A program made the translations under genes and the position numbers. The notes beneath the pieces were generated by a model. That model was not told the DNA's origin and searched no databases. It saw only the letters and a list, made by a program, of their open reading frames with translations. This document shows positions 33,878-42,176 of a stretch of DNA of 64,000 nucleotides, piece after piece (position 1 is the stretch's first letter; each line of letters starts with the position of its first letter). This DNA comes from Prosthecobacter sp. (lineage in GTDB: Bacteria > Verrucomicrobiota > Verrucomicrobiia > Verrucomicrobiales > Verrucomicrobiaceae): positions 55,514-119,513 of the forward strand of contig JABARQ010000018.1 of assembly GCA_019186985.1 (NCBI GenBank). Direction: 5' to 3'.

Positions 33878-34855
33878 TTAACGCCGGGAGGAACGTCTTC
33901 TCGCCACAACTTCCGTCACCACACGGTGAATGACGGCGTTGTTGGCCGGGGAGAACTGCTCGGCTTCAGGCCAGCGGCCCAGGCCGCGCTCGCGCTGGAT
34001 CAGGTCGTCGGCGGCATCAAGGGCCTGAAGCAGTTCGCCGATGAACTGCCATCCGGTGAGGTCGAAGTCCTTCAGCACGCGCTCGCCGTTGATGTAGCGC
34101 GCTTCCTTGAGATCCTGGGGAAGGCGTTCCTCGGGCAGACGACCGCCCGGATCCTCCAGGGCCAGCAAAGGCCCCCAGTAGCTTCTGGCAGTGTCGTAAG
34201 CCCCGGCAAACACGTCCTGAAGGGCGTCATCGGCGGGCGGCCATGCCGCAGGCTTGAGCCCGGCGGGAAGCCCGCCCCGGCCGAGCGCCGCCTCGGACCA
34301 GCGTGCCGTGCCTTCGGTAAACCAACGATTCTTCAAAAAGCACACGCTGTTCTGCAGGATGTGAAACAGCTCGTGGGCCGGGGTGAGGTTGGCCGGCGCC
34401 TTTACCGAGGTGGCCACGTCAAAGCACAGGCTGCCCGCGCCTTTGGGCTCGCCCTCGCGGCCGAAGCGCTGGATTTCATCGTAGGCGACGCCGTTGGATC
34501 CGAGTGTCTTCCTGCTGAGCAGGTGGACGTCCAGCCACCGGCTTCCCTGGTAGCGCGGCGTCGTGAGCGGATCGGCAAAACCGAGGCTGGCCCACAGCCG
34601 CCAGGCGGCCCGGGTCTGGATCAGGACGTCCTCCGCCTGATCCGGGATGTCGTTCTGGTTGAGATCGTCCGCAGTGACGGCGTGTTCGCCTTCCGTGGCG
34701 TAGAAGACCCGGATGCGCTCCTTCGTCAGGACATGCGGAAGCGAACGCCTCAGGGCGGCATGGCTGAGCCGCTTCGTCCCGGGAGCGTCCACCGCCGGCG
34801 CGGAATCCAGGGCAAGCAGCAGGGGAAGCGCGAGAACGGCGGAACGGCGGCGCAT
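33878..34855 (-). CDS. Secreted gluzincin-like (HExxH) metallopeptidase candidate
   Basis: 325 aa with a signal peptide (RRRSAVLALPLLLALDSAPAVDA). H161-E162-L-F-H165 in NLTPAHELFHILQN and E181 in RWFTEGTARWSE, 16 residues after the second His, match the zinc ligands of gluzincin peptidases (HExxH...E). A DLNQNDIPDQAEDVL calcium-loop-like motif lies near residue 64-78. Proteins of this type occur in secreted collagenase-like or M43/MXAN_6640-like groups, but I do not recognise a specific family. It is cotranscribed with the sulfatase (11 bases) and probably with the NIPSNAP gene (43 bases upstream). Confidence 0.75.
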   Translation of the reverse strand: MRRRSAVLALPLLLALDSAPAVDAPGTKRLSHAALRRSLPHVLTKERIRVFYATEGEHAVTADDLNQNDIPDQAEDVLIQTRAAWRLWASLGFADPLTTPRYQGSRWLDVHLLSRKTLGSNGVAYDEIQRFGREGEPKGAGSLCFDVATSVKAPANLTPAHELFHILQNSVCFLKNRWFTEGTARWSEAALGRGGLPAGLKPAAWPPADDALQDVFAGAYDTARSYWGPLLALEDPGGRLPEERLPQDLKEARYINGERVLKDFDLTGWQFIGELLQALDAADDLIQRERGLGRWPEAEQFSPANNAVIHRVVTEVVARRRSSRR

Positions 34856-34898
34856 GAACTGGAGAAGCTGAGCTGCCGGGGTGAAGCCGCGTCACGGT

Positions 34899-35669
34899 TC
34901 AAAACTGCGAGCAGGAGGCGGGCACGAGCAGGAGGTTCGTGATGCGTGAGACGATCTCCTTGTCGGTGAAGCCGGGCGTGGCCTTCAGCTTCGCCCAGGC
35001 AGGGTCGTTGCGGAAGGTGTTCCAGGCCTGATCCTTCGCGGCGCTGTCGCTGAAGGCGAGCATGTAGGTGAGGTTGGGCATCAGCGGGCCGACAAGGGTT
35101 TCACCGAAAAACACCGGTGTCAGGCCGCAGCGCTGGAAGATCTCCAGCTCGCCGATGTTGAACATCTCGATCTTCTTCTTCGCCGCCTTTTCACCGTGGC
35201 TTTCATAGATGCGCAGCTGGTAAAGCCGGCAGCCCTTGGGCGGAAGCTTCAAGGCGGGCATGCCCTCGATGCCGCGCATCAGCCAGCTTTCGACGCGTTC
35301 ATAGACCGGGTCCGTGGCGGGCGAGCCGAGATAGGCGGCACCGGCCGTCTGCAAAGCCGCGTCATCAAGCAGGTCCGCGGCCTTCACGACCGTTTCCAGC
35401 GAGGCATGGCGCAGCACGACATAGAGCAGCGGCGCGGCCTCCGGCTTCTCCGGCAGAAACACGCCCACCTGGGCCACTCCGAGCCGGTTCAGCGCCGGGA
35501 TGGCGGCGTCACGCAGGTAGGCCTCAAGCAGCGCCTGCTTCTCCGGGCTTTTCAGCGTGAACCTGCGGATCTCGAAGCATTCACGGCCCGCGGCTTCCGC
35601 AGCCTGGGTGCTGCTGACAAGGGCCGTGGCCGCGAGGGCGGCTGATTTCAGGAAGATGCTGCGTTTCAT
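34899..35669 (-). CDS. NIPSNAP-family protein, exported
   Basis: 256 aa from the ATG at 35669 (MKRSIFLKSAALAATALVSSTQAAEA, a signal peptide with an RS-x-F-L-K region). The frame is open upstream to 35783, but this adds sequence that is not a leader. Two NIPSNAP ferredoxin-like repeats are visible: CFEIRRFTLKSPEKQALLEAYLRDAAIPALNRLG at about 30-65 and YQLRIYESHGEKAAKKKIEMFNIGELEIFQRCGLTPVFFGE at about 145-185. NIPSNAP proteins are dimeric alpha-beta barrels of unclear role, and exported versions are frequent in planctomycetes and verrucomicrobia. It heads the sulfatase run. Confidence 0.88.
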   Translation of the reverse strand: MKRSIFLKSAALAATALVSSTQAAEAAGRECFEIRRFTLKSPEKQALLEAYLRDAAIPALNRLGVAQVGVFLPEKPEAAPLLYVVLRHASLETVVKAADLLDDAALQTAGAAYLGSPATDPVYERVESWLMRGIEGMPALKLPPKGCRLYQLRIYESHGEKAAKKKIEMFNIGELEIFQRCGLTPVFFGETLVGPLMPNLTYMLAFSDSAAKDQAWNTFRNDPAWAKLKATPGFTDKEIVSRITNLLLVPASCSQF

Positions 35670-35763
35670 GGGAGGATTGAAATGCTGGCAGTTAGGCCGG
35701 AGCCGGTCAACGCTCATTCTCCCGGACTTGCTCCGAAGCGCGCCACGCGCTTGTTTGAACCGC

Positions 35764-36219
35764 ATGAACGCCACGCCTTCCATCGCCGAGCAGATCGCGG
35801 CGATTCATTCGCGCCAGGACATCGCCGCCTGGGCGCTGGCCCGGCTGGGGCTGCCGCCGGAATGGCGGGACACCAACGAACCCGGCAACACCCAGCGCTG
35901 CCAGGAGGCCGTGGACCGCCTGTTCAGCCTTTCGCGTTCCGACATCGAGGCCGACCTGGCCGCGCGTGGCATCACGCCGGAGCAGCTGCCGCATGTCGAG
36001 ACCCGGCCGGGCTCACATGACGGCGCCTACTTCGTCCCCAGGGCAGGCCGCGGCTGGGAGTATTATTACCAGGAGCGCGGCATGACCTGGTGCAGCGTCG
36101 GCTTTGACGACCTGGAGGAGGCGCGCAGGCTCATCCTCAATGACTACCTGCCGGTCTGGCTGCGCCGCCTTCATGTTCCGGCACGCACCCGTGACGGCAG
36201 GCGGATCACCCGGATGTGA
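35764..36219 (+). CDS. Hypothetical cytoplasmic protein
   Basis: 151 aa from the ATG at 35764 (MNATPSIAEQIAAIHSRQDIAAWALARLGLPPEWRDT). The frame continues open to 35557 but overlaps the divergent NIPSNAP gene and is a shadow there. There is no signal peptide. It contains a Trp/Tyr-rich stretch (RAGRGWEYYYQERGMTWCSVGFDDLEEARRLILNDYLPVWLRRL). It resembles immunity-like or uncharacterised small proteins and I do not recognise a family. Conservation of codon bias with its neighbours suggests a real gene. Confidence 0.7.
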   Translation: MNATPSIAEQIAAIHSRQDIAAWALARLGLPPEWRDTNEPGNTQRCQEAVDRLFSLSRSDIEADLAARGITPEQLPHVETRPGSHDGAYFVPRAGRGWEYYYQERGMTWCSVGFDDLEEARRLILNDYLPVWLRRLHVPARTRDGRRITRM

Positions 36220-36304
36220 GCGGCCCCGGGGCTCCGCGCCTGACATTTGAAATGACTTTGGGTTTGGCGGATGGTTTCGGCGGGCCGGTGCCGTACTGCC
36301 AGGA

Positions 36305-37027
36305 ATGAACCTGTCGCCAGCCTCCTTTCCGCCCCTGGTGCCCGGCGTCGTGCTCATGATGCTCTGCGGGGCCATGACGCTGCATGGCGCGGAGGAGGAC
36401 GGCGCCATCCCGCGCTCGCTTCAGGAGGACGCCTTCGATGCGCTCCTGGCCGGTTCTCCCTTCACGCGTTCGCTGGGGGTTTCTGATTCGCTGATCCTCA
36501 CCGGCGTTGTTCACGTCGAGGACGATGTGCTTGCCACGCTCCTCGACACGCGCACCCACGAGTCGCAGGTGGTCTCGCAGCAGCCGAACTTCAAGGGCTG
36601 GCGCCTGGTCGGCCTGGCTGGAAGCCCGGACCGGATGCAGACCTGGACGGCACGCGTTCAGATCCCCGGCGGAGAGGTGGTCTCGATCCGCTATCAGAAG
36701 CCGCCGCCGAGGGCAGGCAGCTCAAAGTCAGGAGCAGGAGGCGGAAGCTCTTCCGGCAGCACATCCGGAGGCAAGCTGCCACCGCTCAGCGATTCCCAGC
36801 TCAAGGAGGCCAGGCTTGCCGCCGAGAACTACAAGGAGGGCTTCAGCTCCGACGGCTACCCGCGCCAGCCGCCGCCGGAGATGGTGGCCAAGCTGTCCCG
36901 CCTCAGCACCAGCCAGCGCGAGGAGATCAACCGCGAGATGCTGGGCCACCGTAACCGGGGCCTCGGTCTCGACGACCGCCGCAAGATCTATGAAGGCCTT
37001 GTGGACCGGGCGGTGCAAAGACGATGA
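36305..37027 (+). CDS. Hypothetical secreted protein
   Basis: 240 aa with a hydrophobic N-terminal segment (residues 8-28, FPPLVPGVVLMMLCGAMTLHG) that looks like a signal peptide. A short beta-rich domain (about 45-135) resembling a small pilus-assembly or T2SS-like fragment (SLILTGVVHVEDDVLATLLDTRTHESQVVS) is followed by a Ser/Gly/Lys-rich linker (about 137-158) and a helical C-terminus. I do not recognise the family. Confidence 0.7.
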   Translation: MNLSPASFPPLVPGVVLMMLCGAMTLHGAEEDGAIPRSLQEDAFDALLAGSPFTRSLGVSDSLILTGVVHVEDDVLATLLDTRTHESQVVSQQPNFKGWRLVGLAGSPDRMQTWTARVQIPGGEVVSIRYQKPPPRAGSSKSGAGGGSSSGSTSGGKLPPLSDSQLKEARLAAENYKEGFSSDGYPRQPPPEMVAKLSRLSTSQREEINREMLGHRNRGLGLDDRRKIYEGLVDRAVQRR

Positions 37028-37151
37028 GTGGAGCAAGGCCTCCCCGCCCCCTTCAACGAGGCCGTGCATGAAACGACCTGATGTGACTCCGGACGACGGA
37101 GCATGCCGGGCTTGACCCCCGTGGCGGCTCCTGGCGTAATCACACGCACTT

Positions 37152-39296
37152 ATGCGCCAAACCGCCTTCATCACCCTGGGCTGCATCCTGCTCTCCCTTC
37201 CTTGTAGGGCCGAGCTGCCCGGCACCGGGCCGATTGCCATTCCTGAATCGGGACCGTTGGAAAAGGATCATCAGGCGCTGCGCATGCGCTGGGCGCAGAA
37301 GCACCTTCTGCCGGCTGCGGAGCCGCATTGGCGGGGGCAGGCCTGGGCGGAGCAGGCCCGGGATGTCACGCTCAAGGGATTGCAACTTTGGTTCGGCGGT
37401 CCTTTTGAGAGCGCCTCAGGCGAGGCAAAAACCCTGGAGGCGGCAAAGGCGCTGCTCAGGACGGAATGCAGCGAACCCCTGGCCTGCCTGATGGCGCATA
37501 AGATTCTCTGGCAGCTCGGCCAGGACTGGTGGGGAGGCAACCGCGGCCTCGGCAGGGCCTTCAAGGTCATTGATGACACCGCCCTGCCTGGCGCTCTCAG
37601 GGTCTGGATCGTGGATGAGCAGATCGACCGGCTCAAGTCGCTCAACTGGCGGTATGATAACTTTCATCGTGAGCAGGCGGAGCGGATCGCCCAGGCGGTT
37701 TCAGACGCGGGCTACGGCCCCGGTTTCGAACCAGTGCTGGTGCGTGATTTTCTCGACTGGATGGAAAACATCCGTGAGCTGGATGAACAGGTGTTCCAGA
37801 AGCTCGAAAAGGTCATCGCAGACTGCCCGCATGATGAATGGACACGGGCCTGCCTTCTGGGCGACCTGCATGTTCACTGGGCCTGGTTCATTCGCGGAGG
37901 CTCCTGGGCCAGGGATGTGAAGGATGAAGCCTGGAAAGGGTTTGCCGAACATCTCGCCACCGCGGCCAGCCACCTGGGCAAGGCCCATAAGCTGCACCCA
38001 GAACGCCCGGAAGCCGCGGCGCGCATGATCCAGGTGGTCATGGGAACGAACGGTGGCACTGAGAAGCTGCGCGCCTGGTTCGACCGTGCCGTCGCCGCAC
38101 AATTTGACTACCGGAACGCCTACAGCGGCCTGGTGCACGCCTGCACCGAACGCTGGGGAGGCAGCGACGAGCTGGTGCTGACCCTGGGCCGGCGCTTTGC
38201 AGAAACCCGGCGCTATGACACCGATGTTCCCGAACAGTTCTTCCAGGCCTGCAAGCAGATCGCCATGGAGCATGGCAACGCCCGGAAGGTGTTCTCGAAT
38301 CCTCTGGTGAAGGAGACGTCCTCAGCCTTTGCCAGGGGCCTGCTCGATCACCAGGAAACAAATCCCGCCAGGGCACGGCGCAGCCAGGGGCTGGCGGCAG
38401 TGACCGCCTGGCTGGCCGGCGATGATGCCCTGGCCAGCCGTGCGCTCAAGTCAGCCGGCAGGAACCTGGTCACTTCTGTTGCCAGGGATCTGGGCGACCT
38501 GCTGCATCATCAGGGCACGCTGAGAACCTCCGTCTTTGCCGGAAACGGCGGCTGGGGTGAGGGCGTGCAACGCCTGGAGCATCAGTACCGCCAGCATGAT
38601 GTCGCGGCCGCCCAGCAAACCCTGGCCGGGCTGGCGCCGGAGAGCCTGCCCACGGACAATGCACGCAGCTATGTGGCGGAAATCCGTGCCGTGCTGGAGC
38701 TGCCGGAACGGCTCAAGGACGGCGGCTGGCATCCACTGCCTGTGTTTCAAGGGCTCAGCACCTGCCTGTGTTCCGGTGGCAACTGGCGTGTGACCGCCTC
38801 CGGTGAACTCAGCCTGACCGGCAGGGACGCCGCCTTTCTTGACCTCGCCTTCCCCATCCTGGTGGACGAAGCTTTCGAAATTCGAGGCGAAGTTTCCTAT
38901 GATCTGATCCCTGAAGCTCAGTGGTTCGCCCACTGGTCCTTTGGCCCGAGCCTGCGCTGGCTGCCCGCCCGTCAGGGTGCTTTCCAGCCGCCTCATGCCG
39001 TCCGCGGCCTGACCTACCATTCCCGAAAAGGCAGCGTCGAGGCCAGGGTCACCGGAGTTTGGAACAACAAATTCCAGGACGGCCGGGAGGTCTCCCTGAA
39101 ACCCGTGAACACCTTCCTGGCCGGGCTCAGGGGTGATCAGATGGGCTTCACCTTCAACGAGGCCGCCGTGCCACCGCAGGACATCAAGCCCTTCGGACTG
39201 AGGCATTCCAAAGGCCTCGTCGCCTTCACCGGCATGAACGTGCCCGCCGGGGTCAAGATACGCCTGAACAAGCTGGAGGTGCGCCTGGCCAGATAA
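37152..39296 (+). CDS. Large secreted alpha-helical repeat protein, DUF4034-like
   Basis: 714 aa with signal peptide MRQTAFITLGCILLSLPCRA. The central part (about 60-560) is alpha-helical with TPR-like repeats (LRVWIVDEQIDRLKSLNWRYDNFHREQAERIAQAV and similar). The end (about 570-714) is beta-rich and resembles a LamG/jelly-roll domain (ELSLTGRDAAFLDLAFPILVDEAFEIRGEVSYDL). Its general appearance matches the DUF4034-containing proteins of verrucomicrobia and planctomycetes, but this is a guess from memory, and the role is unknown. A -35/-10-like pair (TTGACC at 37114) sits upstream. Confidence 0.7.
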   Translation: MRQTAFITLGCILLSLPCRAELPGTGPIAIPESGPLEKDHQALRMRWAQKHLLPAAEPHWRGQAWAEQARDVTLKGLQLWFGGPFESASGEAKTLEAAKALLRTECSEPLACLMAHKILWQLGQDWWGGNRGLGRAFKVIDDTALPGALRVWIVDEQIDRLKSLNWRYDNFHREQAERIAQAVSDAGYGPGFEPVLVRDFLDWMENIRELDEQVFQKLEKVIADCPHDEWTRACLLGDLHVHWAWFIRGGSWARDVKDEAWKGFAEHLATAASHLGKAHKLHPERPEAAARMIQVVMGTNGGTEKLRAWFDRAVAAQFDYRNAYSGLVHACTERWGGSDELVLTLGRRFAETRRYDTDVPEQFFQACKQIAMEHGNARKVFSNPLVKETSSAFARGLLDHQETNPARARRSQGLAAVTAWLAGDDALASRALKSAGRNLVTSVARDLGDLLHHQGTLRTSVFAGNGGWGEGVQRLEHQYRQHDVAAAQQTLAGLAPESLPTDNARSYVAEIRAVLELPERLKDGGWHPLPVFQGLSTCLCSGGNWRVTASGELSLTGRDAAFLDLAFPILVDEAFEIRGEVSYDLIPEAQWFAHWSFGPSLRWLPARQGAFQPPHAVRGLTYHSRKGSVEARVTGVWNNKFQDGREVSLKPVNTFLAGLRGDQMGFTFNEAAVPPQDIKPFGLRHSKGLVAFTGMNVPAGVKIRLNKLEVRLAR

Positions 39297-39321
39297 GGCC
39301 GCCGGCCCAGACAAAAAAAGC

Positions 39322-40856
39322 TCAAAGGCAGGCCGCCTCCCACGTCAGGCCAAAGCGCTTCAGGTACTTCTTCAGCCTGTCCGCATCATTCATCTTCGAG
39401 CGCTTCGTTCGCGACACCGCAAACAGCCTCCTCCCTGCATCTGACAGTGTCTTCGACTCCCGGCACGTTTGGATCACAAACTCGAGCTGCACGCGGTCAA
39501 ACGGGTCGATCTCCGTCCAGCGCACTGCATCCACCCCCTGCGGCAATGAGGCGTCCGAGCCATGTGCCAGCTCACGCCACCCTTCCATCAGCCGCGCGAT
39601 TTCGCCTTCGACGCACTCCACCGTGATCCTTCCCTTCGGCGCCAGGGTGGCCATCCGGATCACCGCCGCGTTCAAGTCGCGGAAGTTCGCGCGCCACTTC
39701 GCCTCCGGACCTTTGGCGAACTTTAAAAACGCCTCACGCGCTTCCTTGTTCATGCGCACCTGGCGGCGATGCGTCTTCGCGTAGCGTTCCAGCTCGAAAT
39801 CGAGGTTCGCGGCGATGTCTTCGCGCCGCTCGGCGAGGCTCGGCAGCGTGAACGTCCACAGATTGATGCGAGCGAGCAAATCCTCGCGGAACCTGCCTGC
39901 GGCCGCCTCTGCCCGCAGGTCACGATTCGTGCCGGCAATGAGCTGAAAGTCGCTCTGCACGGCCTTGTCGCTGCCCAGCGGCAGGAAGGTTCTGTCTTCG
40001 AGAGCTCGCAGAAGCATCGCCTGCTCGTCGAGGCCGAGCTCGCCGATCTCATCGAGGAAAATCAGCCCCTTGTCGGCCTCCTTGAGCAGTCCAGGCCGGT
40101 CCGCCTGCGCACCGGTGAAGGAACCGCGCCTGTGACCAAACAGAGCCGACATCGCCTGATCGCCTCGAAGCGTCGCGCAGTTCACCTCGACGAACCGTCC
40201 GCTCAAGCCGGCCCGTGAACGCCGCAGCTCATAAATCCGGCCTGCGAGCATGGATTTGCCCGCGCCTGTCGGCCCCATGAGGAGGATCGGCGCCTTGGAA
40301 TTCACCGCAACAAGCTCGATCTGCCCGATGAGCTTGTTGAAGCCCTTGCTTTTCGTGGCGATGCCGCTTTTCAGGAAATCCAGCGTGCGCTCCTGCTCCT
40401 GCGCAAAGCGTGTGGAAAGCCGGTCATACTTCGAGAGGTCGAGGTCTGCAGCAGCCGCGCCGGGATGAAGTTCGCCTCATTGAGCAGGAACCAGCATATC
40501 TGCGCCACGTGGGTTCCCGTGGTCAGGTGGATGAGGTAGTCCTCCTTCTCCGCCTGGAAGTCATAGCCACGCACGAAGTCGTAGAGCCGCTCATACACCT
40601 CCTGAAAGTCCCACGGATCCTTCAGCGCAAACTCATGCACCACCACCTGCGTCTCCGGCGAGACCTTCGCGATGTCCGCGACCACGCTTTTCGCCAGCCC
40701 GGCAAACTTCGGCTCCACAAGCAGCTCCAGCCGCGAAATGAGCAAATCCTCCTGCTGGCACATCGCGACCGTCGGCCGCCATTTCGACCACCGCTCCGCG
40801 CCCTGAGCACGGTCCAAAGTGGAGCCGAGGAAGCCGAAGGTGATGATGGGTTTCAT
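39322..40856 (-). pseudogene. rtcR: rtcR, sigma54-dependent regulator of RNA repair, broken by a frameshift
   Basis: Two minus-strand frames together cover the family. The N-terminal piece (40371-40856, 161 aa) begins MKPIITFGFLGSTLDRAQG and ends in the CARF-like RtcR sensor domain (IHLTTGTHVAQICWFLLNEANFIPARLLQTS). The C-terminal piece (39322 to about 40446) continues DLSKYDRLSTRFAQEQERTLDFLKSGIA, Walker A GPTGAGKS, sigma54-activator GSFTGA, Walker B LIFLDEIGEL and a C-terminal helix-turn-helix. The two frames differ, and at the junction (about 40443-40450) some 19-20 linker residues normally present in RtcR are missing. The DNA there reads GACCTCGACCTC, consistent with a deletion between short direct repeats. 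RtcR activates rtcBA at a sigma54 promoter, and its CARF domain binds the damage signal. A sequencing error, or continued expression of both parts, cannot be excluded. Confidence 0.85.
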
Positions 40857-40947
40857 GAGGGGTGTTCTCTAATTGACCTTCCCCTTGCCGACAAGCCGGG
40901 CATCCAGGATTGACAAAAGAGGCTCCGCCCGCCACCCTTCCACGGCT

Positions 40948-41739
40948 GTGACGCCCGCCGAAGCGCATGACTCCATCCTCCAATTCTCGCCGGTTTCAGA
41001 CCGATCCGAAAAAGCTGCTCGCAGCGCGGTTGAATGCGCCCAAGCACTCCTTGCAAGTGTCCGTGGAAAAAGTTTTGGCTGGAGTCGCCGCCAGAAGCGC
41101 GAGGGGCTACTCGATGAACAAGTAAGAATCCTGCGGCGACACGCAGGTTCACTCGTCATTCCTGGCATCCAGATCGCGTCCCAAGGTGAGCACGATGTCT
41201 GGCGCGAGGACTGCTCCGACATTGTTTACAAGCTCACAAACCAAGCTGAGTTTGGTTTTGTGGTGGATCAGGAGAGTGACAATCGCCGGAACAAACTGGC
41301 TTTGCGACAGGCGCTGCCATCCGAGTATCTGCTGCGTCTGGGCACGCAGAATGTCGCCTTTGGTGACGCCATCTCGCTCCAGGGCATTCAAGCCGGGCGC
41401 ATACCCTCCATTCTCACGGCGCAGCCTTACGTCGATCAGGGCCGACCTTCGCAAGAGGACATTGACACCTTCTTTGCCCAATGCGGCTTCATCCGTCTCC
41501 CGGACGACATGATGATGCAGCAGTACATCAGCAAGCCTTTCTGGTACCGCCCCTCGGACAGCATCCTCGCGGCCGATGCCAACCCGGAGAACTTCTCCCG
41601 GATCGACGACGACATCATCGTCCCCATCGACCTCATCACACACCCGATGGATGCCTCCCTCATGCATTCGACGGCTCAGCAAAACGGCGTCGACATGAAC
41701 CGGCTGATTCAATCCGTCATGGGTTATCCCATTGGATAA
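40948..41739 (+). CDS. Kinase-fold protein (polyvalent-protein kinase-like), unknown target
   Basis: 263 aa from the GTG at 40948. The frame can be extended to a TTG at 40873 and the true start is uncertain. After a helical region (DEQVRILRRHAGSLVIPGI) comes IVYKLTNQAEFGFVV, like a kinase beta-3 lysine strand. PYVDQGRPSQEDIDTFFAQCGF resembles a hinge, and AADANPENFSRIDDDIIVPIDL resembles the catalytic DxxxxN loop and DFG-like Asp. This pattern fits the kinase domain described in phage/ICE polyvalent proteins. The activation segment is short. It sits divergent from rtcR and immediately upstream of the sigma54 promoter. No substrate or RNA-repair role is known. Confidence 0.6.
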   Translation: MTPAEAHDSILQFSPVSDRSEKAARSAVECAQALLASVRGKSFGWSRRQKREGLLDEQVRILRRHAGSLVIPGIQIASQGEHDVWREDCSDIVYKLTNQAEFGFVVDQESDNRRNKLALRQALPSEYLLRLGTQNVAFGDAISLQGIQAGRIPSILTAQPYVDQGRPSQEDIDTFFAQCGFIRLPDDMMMQQYISKPFWYRPSDSILAADANPENFSRIDDDIIVPIDLITHPMDASLMHSTAQQNGVDMNRLIQSVMGYPIG

Positions 41740-41870
41740 TTTCTGTGTTAATAGGCTAGTTCATTTCGGAGTTCAGGGGAGCCGTGCAGGCTCGACTCAA
41801 ACACCCGAAAAATTTTCTTTCCCTTATTCTACAAGGCTTCCAGCGTCATCCGACCCCTCCGAGCCAGGCT

Positions 41871-41888
41871 TTGGCACGCGACTAGCAA
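41871..41888 (+). promoter_or_regulatory. Near-consensus sigma54 (RpoN) promoter
   Basis: TTGGCACG-CGAC-TAGCA. The -24 GG (41873-41874) and -12 GC (41885-41886) are exactly 12 bases apart, and only one position of the TTGGCACG-N4-TTGCA consensus differs. The predicted start is about 41898, just before the structured RNA at 41894-42160. RtcR-type activators work only on sigma54 promoters, and this is the only such element I see in the RNA-repair island. It can drive the RNA, the slipin and possibly the downstream genes. Confidence 0.85.
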
Positions 41889-41893
41889 TACCT

Positions 41894-42160
41894 CCTTCCG
41901 TCCTCCGACTCCATGCAACGACTGAAGCGGTACGCCCAAGGAAGCTGCCCATCGGTGAGGAGGATGCCAGTAGAGGGCCACCTCGGGGTGCGAATCCCCA
42001 TCAGATCCAACCTTCCCGATGGCCGGGTGAATGTCTGCCCCGGCAGATGGACACAACGGCCTGATGACTCTGCGAGATGACAGGCAGCGTGGCGAAGTCC
42101 GCCATGTGAGGGCCGGTCAGCTCCCGTCAGCGGGCCGCCAGCCATCCGGGAAGGACATTT
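41894..42160 (+). ncRNA. Structured RNA with tRNA-like T-loop and Y-RNA-like helix in the rtc locus
   Basis: There is no ORF of interest in this 437-base gap between the kinase-fold gene and the slipin gene, but it holds strong helices. The 5' domain has an outer stem CCATCGG (41949-41955) with CCGATGG (42016-42022), then GAGG (41957-41960)/CCTT (42011-42014) and GGAT (41962-41965)/ATCC (42005-42008). Inside are two adjacent hairpins: GAGG-GCCA-CCTC, and GGGG-TGCGAAT-CCCC (41985-41999), whose 7-base loop resembles a tRNA T-loop. The 3' domain alternatively pairs CCTTCCCGATGGC (42011-42023) with GCCATCCGGGAAGG (42141-42154) as 13 bp with one bulged C (42146), and encloses CGTGGCG-AAGTC-CGCCATG (42088-42106) containing GGCGAAG. 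The two pairings share 42011-42023 and compete. This resembles the YrlA/Y RNAs found with rtcBA and Ro60 in other bacteria. The Ro60 gene is not in this window. Confidence 0.65.
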
Positions 42161-42176
42161 CAACCCACCCAAGCTC

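Noticed and set aside
41779-41793. GAGCC-GTGCA-GGCTC hairpin as a terminator of the kinase-fold gene
   Set aside because: The stem is good, but the T-rich stretch begins about 20 bases after it, too far for an intrinsic terminator. It may still be a structural element.
41985-41999. A tRNA gene with GGTGCGAATCCCC as T-arm
   Set aside because: The T-arm-like hairpin is real, but no 7-bp acceptor stem, D-arm with GG or anticodon arm of normal geometry can be drawn around it. It is better described as part of a tRNA-like structured RNA.
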